Assembly (NCBI GenBank): GCA_031282485.1
Contig: JAITDQ010000291.1
Location: forward strand, 1-9,586
From: Tannerella sp.
Lineage (GTDB): Bacteria; Bacteroidota; Bacteroidia; Bacteroidales; Tannerellaceae
Direction: 5' to 3'
DNA length: 9,586 nucleotides
A program made the position numbers and the translations under genes. The notes beneath the pieces were generated by a model, which saw only the letters and a program-made list of their open reading frames with translations, was not told the DNA's origin and ran no database searches. Position 1 is the first letter of the stretch. Each line of letters begins with the position of its first letter. Positions 1 to 6,853 of the stretch are shown one piece after another.

Positions 1-27
1 CCCGATGAAATGAAATTTCAACGCCTG

Positions 28-62
28 TTTGAGTGATTTCCGATAAACTTGTATTATCTTTG
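28..62 (+). promoter_or_regulatory. Putative Bacteroides-type promoter for the 92-715 membrane protein gene
   Basis: A -7 box TATCTTTG (55-62) matches the Bacteroidota consensus TAnnTTTG exactly. The nearest TTTG upstream (28-31) would be the -33 element, but its 23-nt spacer is longer than the usual ~19 nt, so only the -7 box is convincing. Transcription would start near position 70, about 20 nt before the ATG. AAAAGGA at 83-89 sits just ahead of the start codon and may help ribosome binding. Confidence 0.5.
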
Positions 63-91
63 CACGTACATTTTTAAAATCTAAAAGGATT

Positions 92-715
92 ATGGAAAAT
101 AAAATTCGTTATTCGGACATTTTCAGGACGGCATGGAAGGGGTTAAAAGCACAGTTTTGGCTTTTGGCGGGGTTATTGATTGGGTTTACAATTATATATT
201 CGCTTTTGTTGATATTCGCGATGCCGGCTGCGGGTGAGACTTTCACCATAAGCGGTATACTTGTATGTGTTTTATGCTTTTTCCTGTTTTGCCTTTTCCA
301 GCTGGGGTATCTCAAAAACTGCTTTCAGACGTTGGACGGCGAAGAACCTCAATTCTCGTCGTACGGACAGGTCTCGCGCAAACTGTTAAGCTTCCTTGCC
401 GCATATATCATTTACTCGATCATCATCTCCATCGGATTTGCATTGCTTGTCATCCCCGGTATATATCTTGCTCTAAGACTGCAATTCTTCTTCGCTTCCA
501 TGGTCGACGAGAACACGGGCGTTTTCGAATCTTTCAAACGGAGCTGGACGATAACCAAAGGTCATTCCTTCAGCCTGTTCGTTGTCACGTTGTTCATGAT
601 TCTGATATGCTTCATCGGCCAGATCGCTCTGTTTGTGGGGTTATTTGCCGCCATTCCGCTCGTCATATTAATGTATGGCGTTACATTTCGCAGACTGACA
701 AGCCCCGTAGCGTAA
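92..715 (+). CDS. Polytopic inner-membrane protein of unknown function (YciC/GPDPase-membrane-domain-like)
   Basis: This 207-residue protein is dominated by hydrophobic segments at about residues 22-43, 53-75, 98-128 and 160-198, which suggests five or six membrane helices. The short loop between them, about 119-160, contains a 'VIPGIYLALRLQF' stretch followed by 'DENTGVFESFKRSWTITKGH'. This resembles the LPGiyla...Al.RSw.ltkG signature seen in YciC/UPF0259 proteins and in the membrane domain fused to some glycerophosphodiester phosphodiesterases. No catalytic domain is attached. The role is unknown; proteins of this sort are annotated only as membrane proteins. The ATG at 92 is preceded by an A-rich AAGGA stretch and a -7 box, and an 84-nt gap with a separate promoter follows, so it is probably monocistronic. 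The gene call is firm, the family assignment moderate and the function not inferable. Confidence 0.85.
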   Translation: MENKIRYSDIFRTAWKGLKAQFWLLAGLLIGFTIIYSLLLIFAMPAAGETFTISGILVCVLCFFLFCLFQLGYLKNCFQTLDGEEPQFSSYGQVSRKLLSFLAAYIIYSIIISIGFALLVIPGIYLALRLQFFFASMVDENTGVFESFKRSWTITKGHSFSLFVVTLFMILICFIGQIALFVGLFAAIPLVILMYGVTFRRLTSPVA

Positions 716-732
716 TAAAATGTTCATATTTT

Positions 733-763
733 CTTGCCGTTTCAAAAACTATATGTATATTTG
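733..763 (+). promoter_or_regulatory. Putative promoter of the LacI-SDR-kinase operon
   Basis: The -7 box TATATTTG (756-763) matches TAnnTTTG exactly. CTTG at 733-736 matches three of four bases of the -33 TTTG element, and the 19-nt spacer is the Bacteroidota norm. The expected start point is near 770, leaving a leader of about 30 nt before the repressor ATG at 800. A LacI-like palindrome (772-787) falls just after the predicted start point. Confidence 0.7.
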
Positions 764-771
764 CCGCGCTC

Positions 772-787
772 TTGTGTTCGTACACAA
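772..787 (+). promoter_or_regulatory. Candidate LacI-family operator (autoregulatory)
   Basis: TTGTGTTCGTACACAA is an imperfect palindrome with 6-bp perfect arms (TTGTGT/ACACAA) around a central CG. An even-length palindrome centred on CG is the usual form of LacI-family operators. It lies just downstream of the predicted transcription start and 12 nt before the start codon of the LacI-family gene, where a bound repressor would block its own operon. I did not find a second full-quality copy in the window, so assignment to this repressor is inferred from position and symmetry only. Confidence 0.45.
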
Positions 788-799
788 AACTGAAAAGAG

Positions 800-1873
800 A
801 TGAAAAACTATCGGATAAAAGACATAGCAGCAATGTCCGGCGTATCGGCAGGAACTGTCGACCGGGTGTTGCATAATCGGGGACGCGTTTCGGAAGATGC
901 ATTAAGGAAAGTACAGGACGCTATCAAAGACATTGATTACCAGCCTAACTTGATAGCCCGCTCGCTGGCCTCAAAAAAGGATTGCCGTATCATAACGCTG
1001 ATACCGTCGTTCAAACCCGGCGAATACTGGGAGGAAGTAAGCAAAGGCATTGACAGGGTCGAGAGCGAACTTTCCGATTATCACCTCCGGATAGAACGCA
1101 AATTTTTCAACCAGTACGATAAAGACAGTTTCGACGCATCAGTCGAAGAATTAAAAAATGAAGAATACCAAGGCATTATCATTGCAACATTATTCTGCGG
1201 CAGTACTTTTTTGTTGACTCGACAGCTCGACAAAAAAGAGATTCCTTATGTGCTCATAGATTCGTATATCGACCATACGAACTGCATCGCCTATTACGGC
1301 ACGGATTCATATAAATCGGGATACATCGGCGGACGATTGCTGTACGAGAACATAAATCCGGATGACAACGTACTTTTGTTCAACATAATCAGCCGGAGCC
1401 GGGGCAGCGTGGAATCGACACAGGTGTCCATGCGCGAAAAGGGCTTCCGCGATTATCTGTCGCAATCCGGTTACAAGGGCAGGCTGTATCCCCTGAGCCT
1501 GTCTACCGAAAAACCGGACTATAACCAACGTGTCTTTGAAGCGCTTTTTGAACGGCTCGCGAACGAGGACAAACCGACTCGCGCAGGTATCATTTTCAAC
1601 TCGCGGGTACATGTTCCGGCAAAATATTTCCGGGAAAACGAGATAAAAAATTTCTGCCTCATCGGATATGATGCAATAAAGGCAAACACGGATTTCCTGA
1701 AGAGCGGAATCGTGTCCCACCTGATTGCCCAGCGACCGGAAGTGCAGGGATACAACAGCGTAAAAGCGCTTTTTTACCACTTGGCGTTAAATCAGGTTGC
1801 CGAAAAAGTGAATTATATGCCGATCGATATCCTGATAAAAGAAAACATTGACTATTATAATAATTATATATAA
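800..1873 (+). CDS. LacI-family transcriptional regulator
   Basis: This 357-residue protein has the standard LacI layout. An N-terminal helix-turn-helix ('IKDIAAMSGVSAGTVDRVLHN', residues 6-26) is followed by a hinge helix near 50-60 ('PNLIARSLASKK'), then a periplasmic-binding-protein-like sugar sensor of the Peripla_BP_4 type (about 62-345). The recognition helix reads TVDRVLHNRG where classic members have TVSRVLN; this Asp variant occurs in many sugar-responsive LacI regulators. It is the first gene of a run with the SDR (14-nt gap) and the PfkB kinase, so it most likely represses this operon and is released by a sugar acid or a KDG-type intermediate. The specific inducer cannot be read from sequence. 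The ATG at 800 follows an A-rich GAAAAGAG leader and gives a complete helix-turn-helix. The 3' end is A/T-rich (YYNNYI) but intact. Confidence 0.93.
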   Translation: MKNYRIKDIAAMSGVSAGTVDRVLHNRGRVSEDALRKVQDAIKDIDYQPNLIARSLASKKDCRIITLIPSFKPGEYWEEVSKGIDRVESELSDYHLRIERKFFNQYDKDSFDASVEELKNEEYQGIIIATLFCGSTFLLTRQLDKKEIPYVLIDSYIDHTNCIAYYGTDSYKSGYIGGRLLYENINPDDNVLLFNIISRSRGSVESTQVSMREKGFRDYLSQSGYKGRLYPLSLSTEKPDYNQRVFEALFERLANEDKPTRAGIIFNSRVHVPAKYFRENEIKNFCLIGYDAIKANTDFLKSGIVSHLIAQRPEVQGYNSVKALFYHLALNQVAEKVNYMPIDILIKENIDYYNNYI

Positions 1874-1887
1874 AATCATCATCAGAT

Positions 1888-2703
1888 ATGGAAAACTTAT
1901 TATTCAGCGTAAAAGACAAAGTGATTATCCTCACGGGAGGATCCGGTATTCTGGGCAGCAGCATGGCAAAGCACTTGGCAAACGAAAAGGCCAAAGTAGT
2001 AATCCTTGACCGCAATGCGGAAACCGGAAAGAATTTGGAAGAGGAAATAAAAAAGGACGGCGGCGTTGCCCTGTTTCTGGAGACGGATGTGTTGAACAAA
2101 GATGTGCTCGTGCAAAACAGGAAGGATATTCTGGATGCCTTCGGTACGATCGACGTGCTGATCAACCTCGCCGGCGGGAACATGGCCGGAGCGACCATCC
2201 CGCCGGAAAAAACATTCTTCGACCTCGACGTAGACGCATTCCGCAAAGTCGTTGATCTCAACCTCTTCGGAACCGTCCTGCCGACAATGGTTTTTGCCAA
2301 AGTAATGGCGGATAACAGGAAAGGATGTATCATCAACATTTCATCCGAATCGGCGTTGCGTCCCCTGACACGTGTCGTAGGTTACGGATGCGCAAAAGCG
2401 GCAATCAGCAACTTCACACAGTACATGGCGGGAGAACTGGCAACGAAATTCGGCGAAGGACTGCGTGTAAACGCCATTGCCCCGGGATTTTTCCTCACCG
2501 AACAAAACAGGGCGCTGATGAGTAATCCCGACGGCTCGCCTACCGAAAGATGCAAAAGCGTTACGGCGCACACACCGTTCCGCCGTCTCGGCCGCCCCGA
2601 CGAGTTGCTCGGCACCGTTCAATGGCTCGCAAGCGAAGCCTCCGCCTTCGTTACAGGCACAATCATCCCAATAGACGGCGGCTTCGATGCCTTCTCCATA
2701 TAA
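1888..2703 (+). CDS. SDR-family oxidoreductase, probable D-mannonate oxidoreductase (fructuronate reductase)
   Basis: This 271-residue classical short-chain dehydrogenase/reductase has a Rossmann dinucleotide loop TGGSGILG (residues 16-23) and Asp41 at the end of strand beta-2, which favours NAD(H) over NADP(H). It also has NLAGG (93-97), the tetrad Asn125, catalytic Ser153, and Tyr166-x3-Lys170. The C-terminal half resembles SDR-type fructuronate reductases such as Bacillus YjmF: 'IAPGFFLTEQNR' (197-208), the TAHTPFRRLGRPDELLGTV region, and an IDGGFDAFS tail. That reaction interconverts D-fructuronate and D-mannonate in cytoplasmic hexuronate breakdown. The enzyme is unrelated in fold to E. 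coli UxuB, so no symbol is given. It starts 14 nt after the LacI gene and precedes a KDG-kinase-like gene, which supports the hexuronate assignment. A gluconate or other polyol/aldonate dehydrogenase is the main alternative. Confidence 0.88.
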   Translation: MENLLFSVKDKVIILTGGSGILGSSMAKHLANEKAKVVILDRNAETGKNLEEEIKKDGGVALFLETDVLNKDVLVQNRKDILDAFGTIDVLINLAGGNMAGATIPPEKTFFDLDVDAFRKVVDLNLFGTVLPTMVFAKVMADNRKGCIINISSESALRPLTRVVGYGCAKAAISNFTQYMAGELATKFGEGLRVNAIAPGFFLTEQNRALMSNPDGSPTERCKSVTAHTPFRRLGRPDELLGTVQWLASEASAFVTGTIIPIDGGFDAFSI

Positions 2704-2720
2704 AATAAACCACCTATATC

Positions 2721-2741
2721 TTTTAATTTTTAATTTTTAAT
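2721..2741 (+). repeat. Three tandem copies of the 7-mer TTTTAAT in the kinase leader
   Basis: TTTTAAT occurs three times without interruption (2721-2727, 2728-2734, 2735-2741), about 10 nt upstream of the kinase ATG. A/T-rich leaders are usual for translation initiation in Bacteroidota, so this may simply be an unstructured ribosome-loading region. A perfect short tandem array can also gain or lose units by slippage. Confidence 0.8.
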
Positions 2742-2751
2742 TCACTCACGT

Positions 2752-3828
2752 ATGAAGCTAAAAGAAAACTACAAATGGTCGCTGGTAGTACCGACAAGCA
2801 TGGGTATACGCCTTACTCCCACAGCACAGGGACAGCCGATACATACGAGCAGCAACCTGTTCATGCAAGCCACAAGTGCAGAGACAAACGTGGCAAACAT
2901 CTCCGCCTATCTCGGACTTCCGGTGAAGGCGCTCACTACCTTCGTAAAAGGCAGCCCCATCGCACAATTCATTAAAGATAACCTGCGCAGCCGCCACATC
3001 GAATACGAAGGAAAGGATGTCGAACAGGGCGGCCCGTGGGGCTATCGTCATCAGATAAACATTGCCGACAGCGGATTCGGGTCACGCGGCCCGCGCGTAT
3101 GGAACGACCGCAGCGGCGAAGTAGGAAGAACGCTCAGTGTAAAAGACTTCGACCTCGACCGTATTTTCGGACAGGAAGGCGTCCAAATACTTCACCTGTC
3201 GGGACTTATCGGCGCTTTATCGCAGGAGACAAGCCGTTTCTGCCTCGAACTGGCGCGGGCGGCAAAAAAATATGACACGAAAATATCGTTCGACCTCAAT
3301 TATCGCGCGTCTTTCTGGAAAGGACGCGAGCAGGAACTGCACGACATCTTCACGGAAATAGCGTCCATAGCGGATATTCTGGTAGGTAACGAAGAGGATT
3401 TCCAGCTTTGTCTCGGCGTCGAAGGACCCGAAGCGGGAGGGAAAGATATTGCCGCCAAGATAGAAAGTTTCAAGGGTATGATACGGAACGTCAAGAAATC
3501 GTTCCCCGGCGCATCGGTTTTCGCTACGACACTGCGCGAAGTGGTAAACGCAAACAGCCATTTATGGGGCGCAATCATGCTCGAAGGCGAGAACTGGCAT
3601 GTCATCGAACCGCGACCCATCCATGTGCTCGACCGTATCGGCGGCGGCGACGGGTTCGTCGGCGGATTGCTTTACGGCATACTGAAAGGCTGGGAACCTG
3701 AAAAATGGCCGCAGTTCGGATGGGCTACCGGCGCGCTCGCCACTACGTTCCTGACGGACTACGGACAGCCGGCCGACGAAGACCAAGTGTGGAGCATCTG
3801 GGGCGGGAACGCGAGAGTTTTAAGATAA
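2752..3828 (+). CDS. PfkB-family carbohydrate kinase, probable 2-keto-3-deoxygluconate kinase-like
   Basis: This 358-residue ribokinase/PfkB-fold kinase carries the anion-hole and catalytic-base motif at 294-303 (DRIGGGDGFV, Asp300 as base). It also has 'DLNYRASFW' (181-189), a close match to the DLNyR..lW motif of KDG kinases, and 'VGNEEDF' (211-217). The expected reaction is ATP-dependent phosphorylation of 2-keto-3-deoxy-D-gluconate to KDPG in the cytoplasm. The N-terminus is less typical: it reads 'LVVPTSMGIRLTP' where the family usually has a GE..lRl.P motif, and the protein is somewhat longer than the common 310-345 residues. The substrate may therefore differ from KDG. It lies 48 nt after the SDR gene, behind an A/T-rich tandem-repeat leader, and a strong hairpin begins 6 nt after its stop, so it is the last gene of the LacI operon. 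Family is certain; substrate is moderate. Confidence 0.87.
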   Translation: MKLKENYKWSLVVPTSMGIRLTPTAQGQPIHTSSNLFMQATSAETNVANISAYLGLPVKALTTFVKGSPIAQFIKDNLRSRHIEYEGKDVEQGGPWGYRHQINIADSGFGSRGPRVWNDRSGEVGRTLSVKDFDLDRIFGQEGVQILHLSGLIGALSQETSRFCLELARAAKKYDTKISFDLNYRASFWKGREQELHDIFTEIASIADILVGNEEDFQLCLGVEGPEAGGKDIAAKIESFKGMIRNVKKSFPGASVFATTLREVVNANSHLWGAIMLEGENWHVIEPRPIHVLDRIGGGDGFVGGLLYGILKGWEPEKWPQFGWATGALATTFLTDYGQPADEDQVWSIWGGNARVLR

Positions 3829-3834
3829 TCGAAT

Positions 3835-3880
3835 AACGGGATATGCCCGCACGTACCGGAGCATATCCCGTTTGTTTATT
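3835..3880 (+). terminator. Strong hairpin terminator (or attenuator) between the kinase and LarA-like genes
   Basis: AACGGGATATGC (3835-3846) pairs perfectly with GCATATCCCGTT (3861-3872), giving 12 bp. Inside the loop, CCG (3847-3849) can pair with CGG (3857-3859) past one bulged A. A T-rich run (TTTGTTTATT, 3871-3880) follows. It begins 6 nt after the kinase stop and ends about 20 nt before the next ATG. No clear TAnnTTTG promoter fits between it and that ATG, so expression of the next gene may rely on read-through or an upstream internal promoter. Confidence 0.85.
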
Positions 3881-3900
3881 CACAAAAAATAAGAAATACT

Positions 3901-5166
3901 ATGTTGTATTACGGGCAGGGTGCGCCTGCAAAAGCTTTTAGCAGCGAAGAAATCAAAACGGCCTTATTTAAAACATTCGACAAACTGGGCGCAAAGAAGA
4001 AAGTGCTCGCCATACCCCCCGATTTCACACGTTTCCATTCGAGGGCAGGCGAACTTACACAATATGCTTACGAATATTACGGTGAACGCCTTACGGACAT
4101 ACTCCCCGCATTGGGAACGCATTTCCCGATGACGGAGGCGGAAACGGGAAAAATGTTTCCCGGCGTACCGAAATCCTTATTCCGCATCCACAACTGGCGC
4201 GAAGATGTAGTCGACGTAGGAACCGTGCCCGGGGAATATATCCGGGAAATATCCGAAGGGGCGATTGATTACCCCGTACCGGTGCAGGTCAATCGCCTGT
4301 TGCTCGAAGGCGGCTACGACCTTATACTGTCACTCGGACAGGTGGTGCCTCACGAAGTTATCGGCATGGCAAACTATAATAAGAATATTTTTGTCGGCGT
4401 CGGAGGGGCGGAATGTATCAATAAAAGTCATTTTATCGGAGCGGCTTACGGCATGGAACGCATTATGGGACGGGCGTCAGGGCCGGTGAGAAAAGTGCTG
4501 AACTATGCATCCGACAATTTCACGAACAACCTGCCGATTGTATACCTGCAGACCGTCATCTCGGAAGGCTCCGACGGATTGCAAATGCGCGGACTTTACA
4601 TCGGCGACGATTTCGAATGTTTCGATAAAGCGGCGACGTTATCGCTCGAAACGAACTTCCGCATGATGGACAGGGAAATAAAAAAAGCGGTTGTCTATCT
4701 CGACCCCGAAGAATTTCGCAGCACGTGGCTCGGCAATAAAAGCATTTACCGCACCCGCATGGCAATCGCCGACGGCGGCGAATTAATCGTACTGGCGCCG
4801 GGACTGCATCAGTTCGGCGAAGACCCGACGAACGACCTGCTCATCCGCAAATACGGTTACGTTCACACCCCGCAGGTGCTGAAATACGTCGAAGAAAACG
4901 AAGACCTGCAAAACAGCCTCGGCGTAGCCGCCCACCTGATTCACGGCACATCCGAAGGACGTTTCCGTATCACGTATTGCCCCGGACACCTTACACGCGA
5001 AGAAATCGAAAGCGTCGGGTTCAATTATGCCGGTCTGGACGGGATGATGAAGAAATATGACCCCCGGAAACTGAAAGACGGCTGGAACACGGTCGACGGC
5101 GAAGAAATATACTATATCTCCAATCCCGCATTAGGACTGTGGGCTTATCGCGAACGGTTCAAATAA
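3901..5166 (+). CDS. LarA-family nickel-dependent hydroxyacid racemase/epimerase (DUF2088), candidate aldonate C2-epimerase
   Basis: This 421-residue protein has the two-domain LarA length. The residues used by Lactobacillus plantarum LarA for its nickel-pincer nucleotide (NPN) cofactor and catalysis are recognisable. DFTR (Asp41, Arg44) corresponds to Asp72/Arg75, and GTHFPMT gives His74 for His108. His151, Lys161 and His177 keep exactly the spacing of His174, Lys184 (covalent cofactor lysine) and His200. The enzyme should therefore bind nickel through NPN and move a hydride at the alpha-carbon of a 2-hydroxyacid. The SGGRK cofactor motif is replaced by NYNK (158-161), marking a divergent subfamily. 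The neighbours (fructuronate reductase-like SDR, KDG kinase-like PfkB, gnd) favour a sugar-acid substrate such as D-gluconate/D-mannonate; gluconate 2-epimerases are known in this superfamily. LarB, LarC and LarE cofactor genes are absent here. pdxB follows after 8 nt. Family is firm; substrate is inferred. Confidence 0.9.
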   Translation: MLYYGQGAPAKAFSSEEIKTALFKTFDKLGAKKKVLAIPPDFTRFHSRAGELTQYAYEYYGERLTDILPALGTHFPMTEAETGKMFPGVPKSLFRIHNWREDVVDVGTVPGEYIREISEGAIDYPVPVQVNRLLLEGGYDLILSLGQVVPHEVIGMANYNKNIFVGVGGAECINKSHFIGAAYGMERIMGRASGPVRKVLNYASDNFTNNLPIVYLQTVISEGSDGLQMRGLYIGDDFECFDKAATLSLETNFRMMDREIKKAVVYLDPEEFRSTWLGNKSIYRTRMAIADGGELIVLAPGLHQFGEDPTNDLLIRKYGYVHTPQVLKYVEENEDLQNSLGVAAHLIHGTSEGRFRITYCPGHLTREEIESVGFNYAGLDGMMKKYDPRKLKDGWNTVDGEEIYYISNPALGLWAYRERFK

Positions 5167-5174
5167 AACGTCAA

Positions 5175-6314
5175 ATGAAACGACTGAAAATTATAGCTGA
5201 CGATAAAATACCTTTCCTTAAAGGAGTACTGGAGCCTTATGCAGACATCGTTTACCTGCCGGGAGCCAAAATAACGGCTGCGGATGTAAGCGATGCCGAT
5301 GCGATTTTCACACGTACAAGAACAAAATGCAACGAAACGTTACTGAAAGGCAGCAGCGTAAAACTTATCGCTACCGCTACGATCGGTTTTGACCATATTG
5401 ATACGGATTACTGCGATGCGGCCGGCATCCGCTGGGTAAACGCGCCGGGATGCAATTCGTGGTCGGTACAGCAATATATCACAGCCGTCATCGTGACGTT
5501 GGCGAAAGAAAAGTCATTCACGCCGGCCGACCTGACACTCGGCGTCATCGGCGTCGGAAACGTCGGCAGCAAGGTCGTGCGGGTTGCGGAAGCGCTCGGC
5601 ATGCGCGTACTGCAGAACGACCCTCCGCGTGCGGAACGCGAAGGCGAAGCGGCCTTTACCGCACTCGACAATCTACTGTCCGAAAGCGACATCGTCACCT
5701 GCCATACGCCGCTTACGAAAGAAGGCATCTACAGGACATATCACTTGGCAACGGATGATTTCTTTGCAAAAATGAAACCCGGATCCGTGTTTATCAACAC
5801 TTCACGTGGTCCCGTAACGGATACGGAGGCGCTGAAACGAGCCATACAGTCCGGCCGCCTGTCCGCTTATATCCTCGACGTTTGGGAAGGCGAACCGAAT
5901 CCCGACCGCGACCTGCTAAACGGCGCCTTCATCGGCACTCCGCACATCGCAGGGTATTCGTCCGACGGCAAAGCGAACGGAACGGCAGCCTGCATCCGCG
6001 AATTTTGCAACTTCTTTAACCTGAATATTCTGCCGGATTGGTATCCCGGGGATGTTCCCCCGCCTCCGATGCCGGTGTCGATCGTTATCGACGGCAGCGG
6101 CAAATCAAACGAACAGATATTTTTCGAAGCCGTCACTCACACTTATCCCGTTTGGGAGGACAGCAACCGGCTGAAGGCGTCGCCGGAAACATTCGAGGAA
6201 CAGCGCGGAGGTTATTGGATACGCCGTGAATTTAAAAATTTCACCGTTCATCCCGTAAATATCGGCGACGATACGGTAGAATCCCTTCGACGCATCGGTT
6301 TCAGGATTGTGTGA
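5175..6314 (+). CDS. pdxB: 4-phosphoerythronate dehydrogenase
   Basis: This 379-residue D-2-hydroxyacid dehydrogenase oxidises 4-phospho-D-erythronate to 2-oxo-3-hydroxy-4-phosphobutanoate in the DXP-dependent pyridoxal-phosphate pathway, in the cytoplasm. It has the NAD-binding GVGNVG (126-131) with Asp149 ending beta-2. The catalytic set is Arg211 (SRGPV), Glu240 (DVWEGEP) and His257 (PHIAGYS). A roughly 90-residue C-terminal dimerisation tail separates PdxB from phosphoglycerate dehydrogenases, and the match extends through its FEEQRGGYWIRREF segment. A proline-rich link (PPPPMP, 295-300) joins the two parts. The ATG at 5175 is chosen over an in-frame ATG at 5139: the earlier one overlaps the LarA-like gene by 28 nt and adds 12 residues (MGLSRTV...) ahead of the 'MKRLKIIADDKIPF' start that matches the family. 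It lies 8 nt after the LarA-like gene and is presumably cotranscribed with it. Confidence 0.93.
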   Translation: MKRLKIIADDKIPFLKGVLEPYADIVYLPGAKITAADVSDADAIFTRTRTKCNETLLKGSSVKLIATATIGFDHIDTDYCDAAGIRWVNAPGCNSWSVQQYITAVIVTLAKEKSFTPADLTLGVIGVGNVGSKVVRVAEALGMRVLQNDPPRAEREGEAAFTALDNLLSESDIVTCHTPLTKEGIYRTYHLATDDFFAKMKPGSVFINTSRGPVTDTEALKRAIQSGRLSAYILDVWEGEPNPDRDLLNGAFIGTPHIAGYSSDGKANGTAACIREFCNFFNLNILPDWYPGDVPPPPMPVSIVIDGSGKSNEQIFFEAVTHTYPVWEDSNRLKASPETFEEQRGGYWIRREFKNFTVHPVNIGDDTVESLRRIGFRIV

Positions 6315-6336
6315 TTAAATACCGCTCCCCAAAAAA

Positions 6337-6837
6337 ATGACGGACAAAAAACGCCTGCGAAACGCAAAACCGGAAGACGCCGCCGGTATTGCCGGCATAT
6401 ACAATTATTATGTCGAAAACACGGACATCACGTTCGAAACGGAACCCGTACCGGAAACGGAAATGCAAAACCGGATTCGCACCGTTTCAGAGCAATATCC
6501 TTACTTGGTGTACGAAGAAACAGGCCGGATACTTGGGTATTGCTACGCCTCAACATGGAAAAAGCGCGAAGCCTACCGCCATACGGTGGAATCGGCGGTC
6601 TACGTCGACCGGGCTTCGCAGGGACGCGGGATTGGCGCGTTGCTTCTGAACGCCCTGATCGAAGCGCTACGGCAGACGTCCGTACATGCGGTCATAGCGT
6701 GTATCACCATGCCCAATCCGCAAAGCGTGAAACTGCATGAAAAATTCGGGTTCCGGCAAGCATCCGGATTCAAAGAAGTCGGCCATAAATTCGGCAAATG
6801 GATTGATGTAGCCGACTGGCAGTTATTATTGCCATAA
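6337..6837 (+). CDS. GNAT-family N-acetyltransferase, phosphinothricin acetyltransferase (PAT/MnaT)-like
   Basis: This 166-residue protein fills a single GNAT domain. The acetyl-CoA pyrophosphate loop is QGRGIG (95-100). The preceding 'ESAVYVDRASQG' strand, the 'ITMPNPQSVKLHEKFGF' segment (123-139), and the 'VGHKFGKWIDVADWQLL' tail (148-164) are the hallmarks of the PAT/Bar/YncA (MnaT) branch. These enzymes acetylate the amino group of phosphinothricin, methionine sulfoximine/sulfone and some natural amino acids, using acetyl-CoA in the cytoplasm. In gut or environmental Bacteroidota the physiological substrate is usually unknown and may be an amino-acid-like metabolite. It starts 22 nt after pdxB with an A-rich leader (CCCCAAAAAA) and is followed 16 nt later by a MATE exporter, suggesting cotranscription. 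Subfamily is confident; substrate is not. Confidence 0.92.
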   Translation: MTDKKRLRNAKPEDAAGIAGIYNYYVENTDITFETEPVPETEMQNRIRTVSEQYPYLVYEETGRILGYCYASTWKKREAYRHTVESAVYVDRASQGRGIGALLLNALIEALRQTSVHAVIACITMPNPQSVKLHEKFGFRQASGFKEVGHKFGKWIDVADWQLLLP

Positions 6838-6853
6838 CCACGTAACAACAGGC

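Noticed and set aside
265..876. 203-codon + strand frame overlapping the membrane protein and the start of the LacI gene
   Set aside because: It is out of frame with two convincing genes, runs through the promoter at 733-763, and its translation is Arg/His/Cys-rich without domain character.
1659..2339. 226-codon open frame on the - strand spanning the LacI and SDR genes
   Set aside because: It lies antisense to two well-supported genes, crosses their junction, and shows a low-complexity Ser/Arg-rich translation with no recognisable domain.
5139..5174. Earlier in-frame ATG that would extend PdxB by 12 residues
   Set aside because: The extension overlaps the LarA-like gene by 28 nt and does not resemble the PdxB N-terminus; the ATG at 5175 fits the family start.
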